Assembly: GCA_021775455.1 (NCBI GenBank)
Contig: JAJFHU010000052.1
Coordinates: forward strand, 1-55,988
Length of the DNA: 55,988 nt
From: Hyphomicrobiales bacterium
Lineage (GTDB): Bacteria; Pseudomonadota; Alphaproteobacteria; Rhizobiales; Rhizobiaceae
Reading direction: 5' to 3'
Below the pieces are notes generated by a model. That model was not told where the DNA came from, did no database searches, and saw only the letters and a program-made list of their open reading frames with translations. Numbering within the stretch: position 1 is the stretch's first letter; every line of letters begins with the position of its first letter. The translations under genes and the position numbers were made by a program. Below are positions 36,644 through 47,542 of the stretch, one piece after another.

Positions 36644-38461
36644 ATGAGTCGGTTGTCTCCCGAGCAGAAATATTTAAGCGCTCGCAAGGTAATGGGCCTT
36701 GAAGAGGACGCCAAGATTAACCCGTTGTTCCTGTCCATGGCGGAACGAATATTTGGTATTGAAAAATTCAATCGAATGCTGGCCGAAGCCGGACCACCAT
36801 GGCCCGATGCAAACAGCCTGATTGATTTCATGTTCAAAAGATTGAACATAAAGTACGGCATTGAAAACGAGAATATGCTTCTCAACCTGGATGCCCGCCC
36901 AAAGGTATTTGTCGCCAATCATCCATACGGTCTTCCCGATGCATTTGCGATGTTTCAGATTTTGACTAATCACCGTCCGAACATCAAACTTTTTGCAAAC
37001 AAGATTTTGGCAGCCAGTCGGCTGGAGGACGATCGCCTGCTGTTTGTCGATCCATTTATGGCAGACGGTTCAAGAGGCGTTAATCGAAAGTCAGTCGCAA
37101 CTGCCTTGAAACACCTGAGGGATGGTGGGGATTTGGCCCTGTTCCCGGGCCGTATTGTATCCCATCTGAAAACATCGGATTGGATGATTTCCGATTCCGG
37201 TTGGACCGATCAGATATTTCGATTCGTGGAGATCAGCGGTGGTGACCTCGTGCCAATGTTCATTAGTGGCCGAAACAGCATGATGTTTAACATGTCCGGT
37301 TTGATTCATTCGCGGATTCGGACTTACCTGCTGCTTCGCGAATTCATGCGGGGAGGCCACGATTTCCGCTTTAGGGTTGGTGAACCGGTATCTGCAGCGC
37401 AGATGCAGAAGGCGGCGAGAACATTGCCGACTGGCGAGTTTTCTCGAGCGCTTACTTACGCTCTTAAAACACCAAAAAACGCAAAAGCCCTGGAAGCGTT
37501 CAAGGAAACTGGTGAATTTGCCTCTGACAATATTCCCGAGAGTGTGGATCCCGTTTGTGATTTGGCTAAAATTTCTGGAGCAAAGGCTAAAGCACTTCTT
37601 GATCAACACGAAAAACTGGTCGACCAGAATGGGTATACGATATATCTCGCAAATCCTGGAATCAACGAAGAACTTTTGGATGTAATTTGCGAAGTCCGAT
37701 ATGCGGCATTTGCTACCGATACTGGCGTTGAATCACCATCTGAGTTGAAGGACAAATTTGATCCCAGAAACAGCCATCTGATATTGTGGGATGACACAAA
37801 GAAAATGGTAATTGGGGTTTATCGCTTTCTGGTGTCCAACGCCAATAGCGGAATTGCCAGGAGTGAAGATCTGGTAACCAGTACGATTTTTGACTTGAAG
37901 CCGGGCTTTCTGAAAATGTTGCCTAATTCCATGGAGTTGGGCAGGGCGGCAATTTTGCCGGAGTATCAGAAGAGTTTCGCGCCATTGATGTTGTTGTGGC
38001 GCGGAATTCTGGAAATCCCTAAACGCGATCACGGCATCAAATATTTGTTTGGCCCTGTAACGATGGGTCGGGCCTTCAAGCCGGTCTCACACGAACTCTT
38101 GCGCCGTTTCGTAATGGAGCATTGCCGTGACGAAGGCATGGTTGGGTTCGTAGAAGCAAAACGTAAGTTGGAGTTTGACATTCCGCGCGAGATTGACCTC
38201 GACAAGATGGCAAGCGCCTGCAATTCCTTTGCCCAGCTATCCGCAATAGTGAGCGGATTTGAAGGTGGGAAACGCGATCTTCCGGTACTGTTTCGCCATT
38301 ATGCACATATTGGTTGTCGTTATATAGGCTTTGGCGAATGGAAAGAGCTCGATCGTGCCACAGCGGGATTAACCGTTCTTGATCTTAAAAACATGAGCAA
38401 AACCTTGCTATCCCGCTTCTTTGGCAAGGAGGGAATGGAAGCCTTTTTGCTGGGAAGGTGA
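36644..38461 (+). CDS. OlsF-like bifunctional acyltransferase (PlsC-like plus OlsB/GNAT-like)
   Basis: The 605-residue protein has two parts. The N-terminal part (about 1-290) is a lysophospholipid acyltransferase-like domain with VANHPYGLPDA (H93-x5-D99), LFPGR and DLVPMFISGRN. The C-terminal part (about 335-560) resembles OlsB/haemolysin-type N-acyltransferases, with YLANPG...EVRYAAFATDTG, MELGRAAILPEYQ and YLFGPVTMGRAF. In OlsF, one protein makes ornithine lipids by N-acylation and then O-acylation of ornithine, and the domain order here fits. The amino acid acceptor is inferred, not shown. ATG 36644 has only a weak ribosome site, so coupling to the tiny upstream frame is possible. Confidence 0.75.
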   Translation: MSRLSPEQKYLSARKVMGLEEDAKINPLFLSMAERIFGIEKFNRMLAEAGPPWPDANSLIDFMFKRLNIKYGIENENMLLNLDARPKVFVANHPYGLPDAFAMFQILTNHRPNIKLFANKILAASRLEDDRLLFVDPFMADGSRGVNRKSVATALKHLRDGGDLALFPGRIVSHLKTSDWMISDSGWTDQIFRFVEISGGDLVPMFISGRNSMMFNMSGLIHSRIRTYLLLREFMRGGHDFRFRVGEPVSAAQMQKAARTLPTGEFSRALTYALKTPKNAKALEAFKETGEFASDNIPESVDPVCDLAKISGAKAKALLDQHEKLVDQNGYTIYLANPGINEELLDVICEVRYAAFATDTGVESPSELKDKFDPRNSHLILWDDTKKMVIGVYRFLVSNANSGIARSEDLVTSTIFDLKPGFLKMLPNSMELGRAAILPEYQKSFAPLMLLWRGILEIPKRDHGIKYLFGPVTMGRAFKPVSHELLRRFVMEHCRDEGMVGFVEAKRKLEFDIPREIDLDKMASACNSFAQLSAIVSGFEGGKRDLPVLFRHYAHIGCRYIGFGEWKELDRATAGLTVLDLKNMSKTLLSRFFGKEGMEAFLLGR

Positions 38462-38489
38462 TCTGGTTGTTGTTACAATCGATTGGCGA

Positions 38490-39335
38490 TTATCCCTGAA
38501 TTAAACTCTGTTTTTGAACTCCAAGCCCTTCAACACCAAGCTCCATCGTGTCACCTGGCTTGAGAAATACAGGTTCAGGTTTCATACCCAATCCCACACC
38601 AGGCGGTGTACCGGTTGCAATAATGTCCCCCGGCAGAAGACTCATAAGTGATGAAAGGTGCTCAATGATTTGTGCAACATTGAAGATCATTTTGGAGGTG
38701 TTGCCTGTCTGTCTCCGGTCTCCGTTGACGTTGCAATACAGATCAAGAGATTGAGGGTCAGCTACTTCATCGCGTGTAACCAGCCAAGGTCCAGTCGGCC
38801 CGAATGTGTCGCAGGATTTCCCTTTGGTCCACTGGCCGGAAAGCGATTTCTGGTAGGTTCGTTCCGACACATCGTTGACAACGCAATATCCGGCCACGTG
38901 ATCGAATGCATCAGACTGACTGACATACTTTGCCTTCTTTCCAATTATTACTCCCAACTCGACTTCCCAGTCTGTCGTCTTGGATCCGCGCGGGATTTCA
39001 ACCGTATCGTATGGACCGACAACGGCTGAGGTAGCCTTTTGAAACAGAATTGGATGTTCGGGAATTTTACTTCCGGTTTCTGCAGCGTGGTCAGAATAAT
39101 TGAGGCCAATGCACAAAAATTTGCCAATATTTCCAATGCATGGACCTATCCTGGGGGTTCCCTCAATCAGAGGAAGAGAAGAAACATCAATCTTTTCCAG
39201 GGATTTGATTCCACCTGAAGCGAGAAATTTGGGATTTATATCCTGCGCATGAGCGGACAGGTCGCGAATTTTTCCATCTTCATCCAATATTCCGGGCTTT
39301 TCCTGCCCTTGCGGTCCGTAGCGAAGCAGTTTCAT
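38490..39335 (-). CDS. Fumarylacetoacetate hydrolase family protein
   Basis: The 281-residue product has the FAH fold: a short N-terminal domain (MKLLRYGPQGQEKPGIL) and a catalytic part with GLNYSDHAAETG, FQKATSAVVGP, the metal ligands in DWEVELGVIIGKKAKYV, and GTPPGVGLGM. ATG 39335 with AGGAGGAACA upstream is the true start; the frame is open to 39422. Relatives include ureidoglycolate lyase, acylpyruvases and 2-oxohepta-3-ene-dioate hydratases, so the substrate is not certain. It is encoded convergently with the acyltransferase gene. Confidence 0.88.
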   Translation of the reverse strand: MKLLRYGPQGQEKPGILDEDGKIRDLSAHAQDINPKFLASGGIKSLEKIDVSSLPLIEGTPRIGPCIGNIGKFLCIGLNYSDHAAETGSKIPEHPILFQKATSAVVGPYDTVEIPRGSKTTDWEVELGVIIGKKAKYVSQSDAFDHVAGYCVVNDVSERTYQKSLSGQWTKGKSCDTFGPTGPWLVTRDEVADPQSLDLYCNVNGDRRQTGNTSKMIFNVAQIIEHLSSLMSLLPGDIIATGTPPGVGLGMKPEPVFLKPGDTMELGVEGLGVQKQSLIQG

Positions 39336-39482
39336 CGGGTTGTTCCTCCTGAGCAGGATAGGGGACACGTAATTGAGTAATTTTTCAAGATCGAAATGCT
39401 GTTCAGTATGTCCTTTTCTCACGTCCGATATTTAAGCTATAAGGTCAACGATCATAGGGGCTTAAAAAGTTTGCCTACCCCC

Positions 39483-39511
39483 TTGCGCTTTGATGTGTGA
39501 ACCGTTAGATA
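39483..39511 (+). promoter_or_regulatory. Candidate sigma70 promoter of secE-nusG
   Basis: TTGCGC (39483-39488) is followed after 17 bases by TAGATA (39506-39511), both fair matches. The start point near 39518 would give a leader of about 140 bases before secE. Confidence 0.4.
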
Positions 39512-39657
39512 GGTGTACCGGATACAAGGGCGTGTAAGATGGAGTAATCTTTCTTACGCGTTTGTTTGTGTGGAAATTGCAGACGATTGAATGGTTTGCT
39601 CCGCCGGCTTCACAATTGAGTAAAGTCCTGCAATTACTTGGGTTTAGGCGAATTTCA

Positions 39658-39858
39658 ATGGCTGCCAAAATCAATCCGTTTACCTTTATACAACAGGTAC
39701 GCTCGGAAGTTTCCAAGGTTACTTGGCCGAGTCGGCGTGAAACGGGAATTACCTCCATTTGGGTGTTGGTAATGGTGTTCGTGGCTGCGTTATTCTTTTT
39801 CCTCGTGGATCAGGGTCTTGGATACTTGGTTGGTGAATTGTTGACTTTTGGAAGCTGA
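39658..39858 (+). CDS. secE: Preprotein translocase subunit SecE
   Basis: SecE is the small essential subunit that clamps SecY in the inner-membrane Sec channel. The 66-residue product is the single-helix form: a basic amphipathic N-part with FIQQVRSEVSKVTWPSRRET, then one membrane segment (about 33-53). The start MAAKINPF at 39658 follows AGGCG and gives the usual alphaproteobacterial length; a longer frame to 39562 is not supported. No tRNA-Trp gene, often found upstream, is seen. nusG follows 51 bases later. Confidence 0.95.
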   Translation: MAAKINPFTFIQQVRSEVSKVTWPSRRETGITSIWVLVMVFVAALFFFLVDQGLGYLVGELLTFGS

Positions 39859-39909
39859 ATTTTGATCTTTCCGGTTTGGAAGAGCATACGAGGACACTGC
39901 GGATAAACA

Positions 39910-40440
39910 ATGGCGCATCGCTGGTACATCGTTCACGCTTACTCGAATTTCGAGAAGAAAGTGGCGGAATCAATTGAAGAGCAGGCCAAGCAAAAGGGCC
40001 TGCAGCATCTTTTCGAGGCAGTCATGGTGCCAACCGAAAAGGTAGTTGAAGTGCGTCGCGGCCGTAAGGTGGATGCTGAACGTAAATTTTTCCCCGGCTA
40101 TGTCCTGGTCAAGATGGATATGACCGACGAAGCTTTTCACCTGATCAAGAATACTCCGAAAGTAACAGGATTTCTTGGAGCAAATAACCGCCCGCAACCG
40201 ATTTCGGATCGCGAAGCTGATCAGATCCTCAATCAAATTCAGGAAGGTGTTGAACGACCGAAGCCATCCGTCATGTTCGATATCGGGGAAAATGTACGAG
40301 TGGCAGACGGTCCATTTGCTTCGTTCAGTGGCATTGTTCAGGAAGTTGACGAGGAGCGCGCGCGCCTCAAAGTAGAGGTTTCGATTTTTGGCAGGGCGAC
40401 ACCGGTTGATCTGGAGTATGGCCAGGTCGAGAAAGTTTAG
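39910..40440 (+). CDS. nusG: Transcription termination/antitermination factor NusG
   Basis: NusG binds RNA polymerase and modulates pausing, Rho termination and transcription-translation coupling. The 176-residue product has the N-terminal NGN domain (WYIVHAYSNFEKKVAESI, FFPGYVLVKMDM, GFLGANNRPQPIS) and the C-terminal KOW domain (VRVADGPFASFSGIVQEVDEERARLKVEVSIFGR read in part). It is complete and in its usual place between secE and rplK. Confidence 0.97.
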   Translation: MAHRWYIVHAYSNFEKKVAESIEEQAKQKGLQHLFEAVMVPTEKVVEVRRGRKVDAERKFFPGYVLVKMDMTDEAFHLIKNTPKVTGFLGANNRPQPISDREADQILNQIQEGVERPKPSVMFDIGENVRVADGPFASFSGIVQEVDEERARLKVEVSIFGRATPVDLEYGQVEKV

Positions 40441-40553
40441 AATTTAACCGCGTGGGAGGTGAGTTGATCTGGCCGATTGACATCTCCGAACCACGCAATC
40501 TGCAACCACAAGGATGATTAAGTCCTTGCAAAACCGAAAAAGGCAGAAAGAAA

Positions 40554-40982
40554 ATGGCCAAGAAAATTGCCGGATATCTGAAGCTTCAGGTTCCTGCAGG
40601 CAACGCTTCACCTTCGCCGCCCATTGGTCCGGCGCTGGGTCAGCGTGGTCTGAACATTATGGAATTCTGCAAGGCGTTCAATGCCAAAACGCAGGAAATG
40701 GAAAAAAATTCACCGGTTCCGGTGGAAATCACCATTTTCGTAGACAAGTCTTTCACCTTCGAGATGAAACAGCCGCCAATGTCTTACTTCCTGAAGAAAG
40801 CGGCTGGTCTGCCCAAGGGTTCTCAAACCCCCGGTCGTGAAGTTGCTGGCAAGTTAAGTCGTGCGCAGGTTAAAGAGATTGCGGAGAAGAAAATGCCGGA
40901 CCTCAATGCTGCAGATATTGAAGCAGCAATGCGAATTGTTGAAGGCTCTGCCCGTTCCATGGGCCTGGAAGTGGAGGGCTAA
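40554..40982 (+). CDS. rplK: Ribosomal protein uL11
   Basis: L11 binds the GTPase-associated region of 23S rRNA. The 142-residue sequence has [23 protein letters not shown] at the N-terminus and the C-terminal RNA-binding domain with [19 protein letters not shown], the family signature. It starts at ATG 40554 after AGAAAG, and rplA follows after two bases. Confidence 0.97.
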   Translation: MAKKIAGYLKLQVPAGNASPSPPIGPALGQRGLNIMEFCKAFNAKTQEMEKNSPVPVEITIFVDKSFTFEMKQPPMSYFLKKAAGLPKGSQTPGREVAGKLSRAQVKEIAEKKMPDLNAADIEAAMRIVEGSARSMGLEVEG

Positions 40983-40984
40983 CG

Positions 40985-41674
40985 ATGGCTGGAAAACGTA
41001 TGAAAAATAACCGGGAAGGCATTGGACGCGAAACATTATATGAATTGGGTGAAGCTGTAGGCATGGTAAAAGAACGTGCTTCAGCGAAGTTCGATGAGAC
41101 TGTTGAAATTGCGATGAACCTCGGTGTAGACCCCCGCCATTCGGACCAGATGGTTCGTGGTGTGATCAACCTGCCCAATGGCACTGGTCGGACAATGCGC
41201 GTTGCAGTGTTCGCGCGGGACGACAAGGCTGAGGAAGCTAAAAAGGCCGGTGCGGATATCGTTGGGGCCGAAGATTTGATGGAGACAGTGCAGGCTGGCA
41301 CTATCGATTTTGACCGTTGTATCGCTACACCTGACATGATGCCGCTGGTTGGCCGTTTGGGTAAGGTTTTGGGTCCTCGTAACTTGATGCCTAATCCAAA
41401 GACCGGAACAGTAACAACCGATGTTGCGGAAGCGGTTAAAGGTGCCAAGGGTGGTGCTGTGGAATTTCGGGTTGAGAAAGCCGGGATTATCCATGCGGGC
41501 GTTGGCAAGGCTTCTTTTGAGGCCAAGGCGCTGGAAGAAAACATAAAGGCGTTTACCGGCGCAGTTATAAAAGCCAGGCCATCCGGTTCAAAGGGCACGT
41601 TCGTAAAACGTGTTGCAATTTCATCGACAATGGGTCCGGGCGTTAAAGTCGATCCGGCTTCTGTTGTTAGTTAA
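40985..41674 (+). CDS. rplA: Ribosomal protein uL1
   Basis: L1 binds the L1 stalk of 23S rRNA and usually represses its own operon. The 229-residue protein contains [21 protein letters not shown] and [20 protein letters not shown], the L1 signature, and ends [15 protein letters not shown]. It is two bases downstream of rplK, so the two are translationally coupled. The L10 leader follows. Confidence 0.97.
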   Translation: MAGKRMKNNREGIGRETLYELGEAVGMVKERASAKFDETVEIAMNLGVDPRHSDQMVRGVINLPNGTGRTMRVAVFARDDKAEEAKKAGADIVGAEDLMETVQAGTIDFDRCIATPDMMPLVGRLGKVLGPRNLMPNPKTGTVTTDVAEAVKGAKGGAVEFRVEKAGIIHAGVGKASFEAKALEENIKAFTGAVIKARPSGSKGTFVKRVAISSTMGPGVKVDPASVVS

Positions 41675-41724
41675 GAATTACGTAATTTTCCGCTTTGATT
41701 GGCGGAGAATTGTAAAACGAATTT

Positions 41725-42091
41725 CCGGCGGTTCGCCGCCGGAATCTTTCCGGCAGGAGGTCTAGGCCTTTTATCGGAAAACCTGTCCGAGACTGCAGGC
41801 GGTTAGCCTTAATCGCGGGTCCGGCGGTTCAGATGTGAGTACGTGTGAATTTGCCAGGCTGTGCACCTGCAATAGACGGGAGTTAGACCGGAATTCATCG
41901 GGTTGTACCCGGACTTCGGTTCAAACTCGCAAGCCTTGCCAGCGCTTCGGTGCTGGGCCGGGGGACAGGATCTTGAAGCGTCGATTGGCGTTACAGTTCG
42001 GTTCCTTTGGAACAGCTCGGTAACAAGGGTCGGCAATCGCAACTGGAACGTCGCTTGAATGGATATGCGGCGGTCCCAATGGAGAGAGACT
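41725..42091 (+). promoter_or_regulatory. Ribosomal protein L10 leader
   Basis: The long untranslated stretch before rplJ begins with a perfect CCGGCGG-TTCG-CCGCCGG hairpin (41725-41742) and includes GAGACTGCAGGCGGTTAGCC and CTTAATCGCGG. I recognise this as the typical alphaproteobacterial L10 leader, to which L10 (with L7/L12) binds to repress rplJL. An AGGAGG at 41755-41760 has no start codon in range and is probably part of the RNA fold. The assignment of the pairing is partly inferred. Confidence 0.65.
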
Positions 42092-42610
42092 GTGGAAAGA
42101 GCGGAAAAACGTGAGTTTGTGACGTCCATGAACAATGTGTTTGCTAAGGCAGGCGCAGTGGTTGTTGCACACTATACCGGTCTTACCGTTTCTGAAATGA
42201 GCGAACTGCGTTCGCAAATGAAGGAAGCGGGAGGAACCGTCAAAGTCGCGAAAAACCGCCTTGCCAAGCTCGCCCTTAAAGGCACGGAGTCAGAGCACAT
42301 ATCTGAATTGTTCCAGGGTCAGACCCTGATTGCATATTCAGAGGATCCTGTGACTGCTCCAAAGGTATCTGTCGAATTTTCCAAGAAAAACGAAAAACTC
42401 GTCATTCTTGGTGGAGCGATGGGTCCATCCAACCTCGATGTGAACGGTGTGAAAGCTCTTGCGAGCTTGCCGTCGCTTGATGAACTGCGTGCAAAACTTG
42501 TTGGCATGATTACTACGCCTGCAACCCGCATTGTTCAGGTCATCAACGCTCCTGCTGGTCAGGTGGCACGTGTGGTTGGTGCTTATAGCCAAAAGGGTGA
42601 GGCTGCGTAA
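42092..42610 (+). CDS. rplJ: Ribosomal protein uL10
   Basis: L10 anchors the L7/L12 stalk to the ribosome and is the autogenous repressor of rplJL. The 172-residue product starts at GTG 42092 ([10 protein letters not shown]), five bases after GGAGAGA. This matches the family N-terminus and length better than the upstream ATG 42059. The motifs [20 protein letters not shown] and [11 protein letters not shown] are present. The C-terminal helix binds L7/L12. Confidence 0.95.
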   Translation: MERAEKREFVTSMNNVFAKAGAVVVAHYTGLTVSEMSELRSQMKEAGGTVKVAKNRLAKLALKGTESEHISELFQGQTLIAYSEDPVTAPKVSVEFSKKNEKLVILGGAMGPSNLDVNGVKALASLPSLDELRAKLVGMITTPATRIVQVINAPAGQVARVVGAYSQKGEAA

Positions 42611-42660
42611 GCGGTTAATCGCATCTTTCGAAGTTTGAACTGAAACAAAAGGAAAAGAAA

Positions 42661-43038
42661 ATGGCTGATCTTGAAAAAATCGCCGGGGACCTGTCCAGCC
42701 TTACCGTAATGGAAGCTGCTGAACTGTCCAAAATGCTTGAAGAAAAATGGGGCGTATCTGCTGCTGCTCCTGTCGCTGTTGCTGCTGTTGCAGGCGGTGG
42801 TGGTGAAGCAGTTGCTGCTGAAGAGAAAACGGAATTTGACGTAATTCTTGCTGAAGCGGGCGCCCAGAAAATCAACGTCATCAAGGAAGTGCGTGGCATC
42901 ACAGGTCTTGGCCTGAAAGAAGCCAAGGACCTAGTTGAAGGCGCTCCAAAAGCCGTCAAGGAAGGCGCTTCCAAAGACGAAGCCGAGGAAATCAAAGGCA
43001 AGCTTGAAGCAGCCGGCGCTAAAGTCGAGCTCAAGTAA
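42661..43038 (+). CDS. rplL: Ribosomal protein bL12 (L7/L12)
   Basis: This protein forms the flexible stalk that recruits translation factors. Of 125 residues, the N-terminal dimerisation part is [21 protein letters not shown], the hinge is rich in Ala and Val with GGG, and the C-terminal domain has [10 protein letters not shown] and [16 protein letters not shown]. It is complete. It lies 50 bases after rplJ and before the spacer to rpoB. Confidence 0.97.
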   Translation: MADLEKIAGDLSSLTVMEAAELSKMLEEKWGVSAAAPVAVAAVAGGGGEAVAAEEKTEFDVILAEAGAQKINVIKEVRGITGLGLKEAKDLVEGAPKAVKEGASKDEAEEIKGKLEAAGAKVELK

Positions 43039-43056
43039 GTCAACTTGAAGAATTTC

Positions 43057-43078
43057 GACCCCGGATCCGTCCGGGGTC
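43057..43078 (+). terminator. Hairpin between rplL and rpoB (attenuator-like)
   Basis: GACCCCGGA and TCCGGGGTC pair perfectly around TCCG. No clear T-tract follows, so partial termination or RNA processing between rplL and rpoB is more likely than full termination, as known for this site in other bacteria. Confidence 0.55.
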
Positions 43079-43254
43079 ATCTGTAATTTAAAGGCCGGCA
43101 GCATTGGCCTCGAGGGCAAAGTAACGAAACCGTCCGCCCGCGGTTGAAAGTTAAATGTCAGTCCGAAACCGGACTCTGTTTCCGATAGCCGAATGGATGG
43201 GTTGTCAGATAATGGGTCAGGCGAAAGCTGCGGATACACACACGAGGAGCAATT

Positions 43255-46200
43255 ATGGCTCAGAACCATGTTTTTAATGGTCGCAAACGCGTAAGAAAAT
43301 ACTTCGGAAACATCACTGAAGTTGCTGAAATGCCGAACCTGATTGAGGTTCAAAAGCATTCATATGATCAGTTTTTGATGGTCGCAGAGCCTGAGGGTGG
43401 TCGTGGAGACGAAGGTCTGCAGGCTGTTTTTAAATCAGTGTTTCCGATCACGGATTTTACTGGTGCATCCATGCTCGAATTCGTTCGTTACGATTTCGAT
43501 CTGCCGAAGTACGATGTGGAAGAGTGCCGTCAACGCGATATGACTTATGCTGCTCCGCTGAAGGTAACACTGCGATTGATCGTGTTTGATATTGATGAGG
43601 AAACTGGCGCCAAGTCTATCAAGGACATCAAGGAACAAGAAGTCTACATGGGCGACATGCCGTTAATGACAGGCAACGGTACGTTCATTATCAACGGTAC
43701 AGAACGGGTTATTGTTTCTCAAATGCACCGTTCACCCGGCGTGTTTTTTGATCACGATAAAGGTAAGAGCCATTCATCCGGCAAGCTATTGTTTGCTGCT
43801 CGTGTTATTCCTTACCGTGGATCGTGGCTTGATATCGAGTTTGACGCAAAGGATATCGTTCATGCACGTATCGACCGCCGTCGTAAAATTCCAGCGACCT
43901 CATTGCTGCTCGCCCTGGGTCTTGAGCCACAAGAAATTCTCTCAACATTTTATACTTCCACCAAGATCACCCGCGATGGTGATGGTTGGAAAATGCCGTT
44001 TAATGGTGAAAGTCTGAAGGGCAAAAAAGCTGAAACTAATCTAATTGATGCAGATACTGGCAAGGTTGTTCTGGAGTTTGGGAAAAAACTAACAGCGCGT
44101 ACAATCCTTCAACTTGAAGAAAAAGGCCTTAAGGCGCTCAAGATCGACAACGAGCAAATGTACGGCAACTATGTTGCTGAGGACTTGGTGAATGCCAAAA
44201 CCGGTGAAATCTATATGGAAGCCGGTGACGAGATAGATGAAAAGGCTATCGAAGTTCTTGATGAAGCCAAGATCAAGAGTGTTCCGGTGCTTGATATCGA
44301 CCACATGAACATTGGTGCGTATATCCGCAATACTCTGGCTGCAGACAAGAATGAAACCCGCCAGGATGCGTTATTTGACATCTATCGTGTAATGCGTCCG
44401 GGTGAACCACCAATCATGGAAACAGCCGAGAACATGTTCAACTCGTTGTTCTTTGATTCCGAGCGCTATGATCTATCAGCCGTTGGCCGGGTGAAAATGA
44501 ACATTCGCCTGGAGCTTGAATGCGAGGACACGGTTCGCGTTCTCCGCAAGGAAGATGTACTTGAGGTTGTAAAAACCCTCGTCAACCTTCGCGATGGACG
44601 TGGTGAGATTGATGACATCGATAACCTTGGCAACCGTCGTGTTCGCTCGGTTGGTGAGTTGATGGAAAACCAGTACCGCATCGGATTGCTGCGCATGGAG
44701 CGCGCCATCAAGGAGCGCATGTCTTCTATTGAGGTTGATACGGTGATGCCGCAAGATCTCATAAACGCAAAGCCTGCCGCCGCCGCCGTTCGTGAGTTTT
44801 TTGGTTCATCCCAGCTTTCACAGTTTATGGATCAAACGAATCCGCTTTCTGAAATCACACACAAGCGCCGTCTTTCAGCGCTTGGGCCAGGTGGCCTGAC
44901 ACGCGAGCGCGCTGGCTTTGAAGTTCGTGACGTTCATCCGACCCATTATGGTCGCATCTGTCCAATTGAAACTCCCGAAGGTCCAAACATTGGTTTGATC
45001 AACTCGCTGGCAACATTTGCCCGGGTCAACAAATATGGTTTTATCGAAAGCCCATATCGTAAGGTTTTAAAGTGCAAGGTCACTGATGAAGTGATCTATC
45101 TCTCCGCAATGGAAGAGGCTCGATACAACATCGCCCAGGCGAATGCCCGAATGACTGAAAAGGGTGAATTCCAAAATGACTTTGTGACTTGCCGTAAAGC
45201 TGGTGATGTCATGATGGTGCCGCGTGAAAACGTAGAGTTGATGGACGTTTCTCCAAAACAGCTTGTATCTGTCGCGTCATCTCTTATTCCATTCCTGGAA
45301 AACGATGATGCGAACCGCGCACTGATGGGTTCCAACATGATGCGCCAGGCGGTGCCGCTGGTACGAGCCGAGGCACCATATGTTGGTACCGGCATGGAGC
45401 CGATTGTTGCTCGTGATTCAGGTGCAGCTATTGTTGCACGCCGGACCGGTATTGTTGATCAGGTAGACGCAACACGTATCGTTGTCCGCGCTACCGAAGA
45501 TTCTGATCCTTCCAGGTCGGGCGTTGATATTTACCGGTTGCAGAAGTTCCAGCGTTCAAACCAGTCAACCTGTATCAACCAACGTCCGCTGGTGACAATC
45601 GGTGACCTGGTATCCAAAGGCGACATTATTGCTGACGGACCATCAACCGATTTGGGTGATCTGGCCCTTGGGCGTAACGTGCTTGTCGCATTCATGCCAT
45701 GGAATGGTTATAACTTCGAGGATTCAATTCTGTTGTCGGAACGTATTGTTCGCGACGATGTTTTCACTTCAATTCACATTGAAGAATATGAAGTGATGGC
45801 TAGGGATACGAAGCTTGGCCCGGAAGAAATCACCCGTGATATTCCAAACGTATCTGAAGAGGCGCTTAAGAATCTGGACGAAGCAGGCATTGTTTACATC
45901 GGTGCAGAAGTAGGCCCTAGTGACATTCTTGTAGGCAAGATCACACCAAAGGGTGAAAGCCCGATGACACCGGAAGAAAAACTCCTCCGTGCGATCTTCG
46001 GTGAAAAGGCCTCAGACGTTCGTGATACCTCACTGCGCATGCCGCCAGGGGATTTTGGTACGGTTGTGGAGGTTCGTGTCTTTAACCGCCATGGTATCGA
46101 AAAAGACGAACGCGCCATGTCCATTGAACGTGAGGAAATTGAAGCTCTCGCAAAGGACCGTGACGACGAGCAGGCAATCCTTGATCGTAACGTGTACGGG

Positions 46201-47403
46201 CGTCTTTCTGAAATGCTCAAGGGCAAGGATGCTGTTGCCGGACCAAAAGGCATGAAGAAGGGCACCAAAATTTCCGCTGAAATTCTGGATGAATATCCAC
46301 GTTCACAGTGGTGGCAGATTGCTGTTTCAAACGACAAACTTCAGAGCCAACTGGAAGCGTTGCAAAACCAGTATGATGAGTCCAAGTCTTTGCTTGAACA
46401 GCGGTTCATGGACAAGGTTGAAAAACTTCAACGTGGTGATGAATTGATGCCTGGTGTCATGAAGATGGTAAAGGTCTTTGTGGCTGTTAAGCGCAAGATT
46501 CAGCCCGGTGACAAGATGGCAGGCCGTCACGGAAACAAGGGTGTTGTTTCCCGCATCCTGCCTGTTGAAGACATGCCGTTCCTGGAGGATGGCACGCATG
46601 CTGATATTGTGTTGAACCCGCTGGGTGTTCCGTCTCGAATGAACGTCGGGCAAATCCTTGAAACCCATCTGGGTTGGGCTTGCGCTGGAATGGGCAAGAA
46701 AATCGAGGACATGCTCGATGCCTATCGTGAGAAGGGTGATATCAAGCCTCTGCGCAAGCAACTGGAAGCTATCTATGACGACAATGAGCGCAATGAACCA
46801 GTCCCTGACTATGACGATGATTCCATTGTTCGTTTGGCAGAACAGGTAACGAAAGGCGTTTCGATTGCGACACCGGTATTTGATGGAGCAAACGAAGCCG
46901 ACATCGTGGTGTTGCTCGAGGAAGCGGGATTGCACTCATCTGGTCAGTCGGTTGTTTATGACGGCAGAACCGGTGAACAGTTCGATCGCCCGGTAACTAT
47001 GGGCTACATCTACATGCTCAAACTGCACCACTTGGTTGACGACAAGATTCACGCCCGGTCAATCGGTCCGTACTCTCTTGTTACTCAGCAACCATTGGGT
47101 GGCAAGGCCCAATTCGGTGGCCAGCGCTTTGGTGAGATGGAGGTTTGGGCTCTGGAAGCTTACGGCGCTGCGTACACCTTGCAGGAAATGCTGACAGTCA
47201 AGTCTGATGATGTGGCTGGTCGAACCAAGGTATACGAAGCGATAGTTCGCGGTGATGACACGTTTGAGGCCGGCATTCCGGAAAGCTTTAACGTGCTTGT
47301 CAAGGAAATGCGCTCGCTAGGACTGAGCGTTGAACTTGAAAACACCAAGGTGCCGCTTACCGGACCGGAAGTTGAGGAAGACATTCCAGACGCCGCTGAA
47401 TAA
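43255..47403 (+). CDS. rpoB: RNA polymerase beta subunit
   Basis: This is the catalytic-core subunit of RNA polymerase. The 1382-residue protein has the alphaproteobacterial length. The rifampicin-binding region (about residues 510-545) reads [16 protein letters not shown] and [13 protein letters not shown], the ordinary sensitive-type sequence with no known resistance change. Conserved blocks [16 protein letters not shown] and the C-terminal [19 protein letters not shown] are present. It is separated from rplL by 216 bases and followed by rpoC after 139 bases. Confidence 0.98.
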   Translation: MAQNHVFNGRKRVRKYFGNITEVAEMPNLIEVQKHSYDQFLMVAEPEGGRGDEGLQAVFKSVFPITDFTGASMLEFVRYDFDLPKYDVEECRQRDMTYAAPLKVTLRLIVFDIDEETGAKSIKDIKEQEVYMGDMPLMTGNGTFIINGTERVIVSQMHRSPGVFFDHDKGKSHSSGKLLFAARVIPYRGSWLDIEFDAKDIVHARIDRRRKIPATSLLLALGLEPQEILSTFYTSTKITRDGDGWKMPFNGESLKGKKAETNLIDADTGKVVLEFGKKLTARTILQLEEKGLKALKIDNEQMYGNYVAEDLVNAKTGEIYMEAGDEIDEKAIEVLDEAKIKSVPVLDIDHMNIGAYIRNTLAADKNETRQDALFDIYRVMRPGEPPIMETAENMFNSLFFDSERYDLSAVGRVKMNIRLELECEDTVRVLRKEDVLEVVKTLVNLRDGRGEIDDIDNLGNRRVRSVGELMENQYRIGLLRMERAIKERMSSIEVDTVMPQDLINAKPAAAAVREFFGSSQLSQFMDQTNPLSEITHKRRLSALGPGGLTRERAGFEVRDVHPTHYGRICPIETPEGPNIGLINSLATFARVNKYGFIESPYRKVLKCKVTDEVIYLSAMEEARYNIAQANARMTEKGEFQNDFVTCRKAGDVMMVPRENVELMDVSPKQLVSVASSLIPFLENDDANRALMGSNMMRQAVPLVRAEAPYVGTGMEPIVARDSGAAIVARRTGIVDQVDATRIVVRATEDSDPSRSGVDIYRLQKFQRSNQSTCINQRPLVTIGDLVSKGDIIADGPSTDLGDLALGRNVLVAFMPWNGYNFEDSILLSERIVRDDVFTSIHIEEYEVMARDTKLGPEEITRDIPNVSEEALKNLDEAGIVYIGAEVGPSDILVGKITPKGESPMTPEEKLLRAIFGEKASDVRDTSLRMPPGDFGTVVEVRVFNRHGIEKDERAMSIEREEIEALAKDRDDEQAILDRNVYGRLSEMLKGKDAVAGPKGMKKGTKISAEILDEYPRSQWWQIAVSNDKLQSQLEALQNQYDESKSLLEQRFMDKVEKLQRGDELMPGVMKMVKVFVAVKRKIQPGDKMAGRHGNKGVVSRILPVEDMPFLEDGTHADIVLNPLGVPSRMNVGQILETHLGWACAGMGKKIEDMLDAYREKGDIKPLRKQLEAIYDDNERNEPVPDYDDDSIVRLAEQVTKGVSIATPVFDGANEADIVVLLEEAGLHSSGQSVVYDGRTGEQFDRPVTMGYIYMLKLHHLVDDKIHARSIGPYSLVTQQPLGGKAQFGGQRFGEMEVWALEAYGAAYTLQEMLTVKSDDVAGRTKVYEAIVRGDDTFEAGIPESFNVLVKEMRSLGLSVELENTKVPLTGPEVEEDIPDAAE

Positions 47404-47542
47404 CGGACAGGGTAGGGCGCAAGGTTTGCGCCCAGCCAATCAAAGAAGTTGTGTAACGAGAATGAAATTTTGGCTTGAACGGAAAGCGTAGAAATCCCGT
47501 ATAGCCGCAGAAAAGGGCGAAGGCCCGAAGGAGACGAGTACC

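Noticed and set aside
39468-39484. Possible tRNA-like start near the region before secE
   Set aside because: No anticodon stem, T-loop or CCA end could be found.
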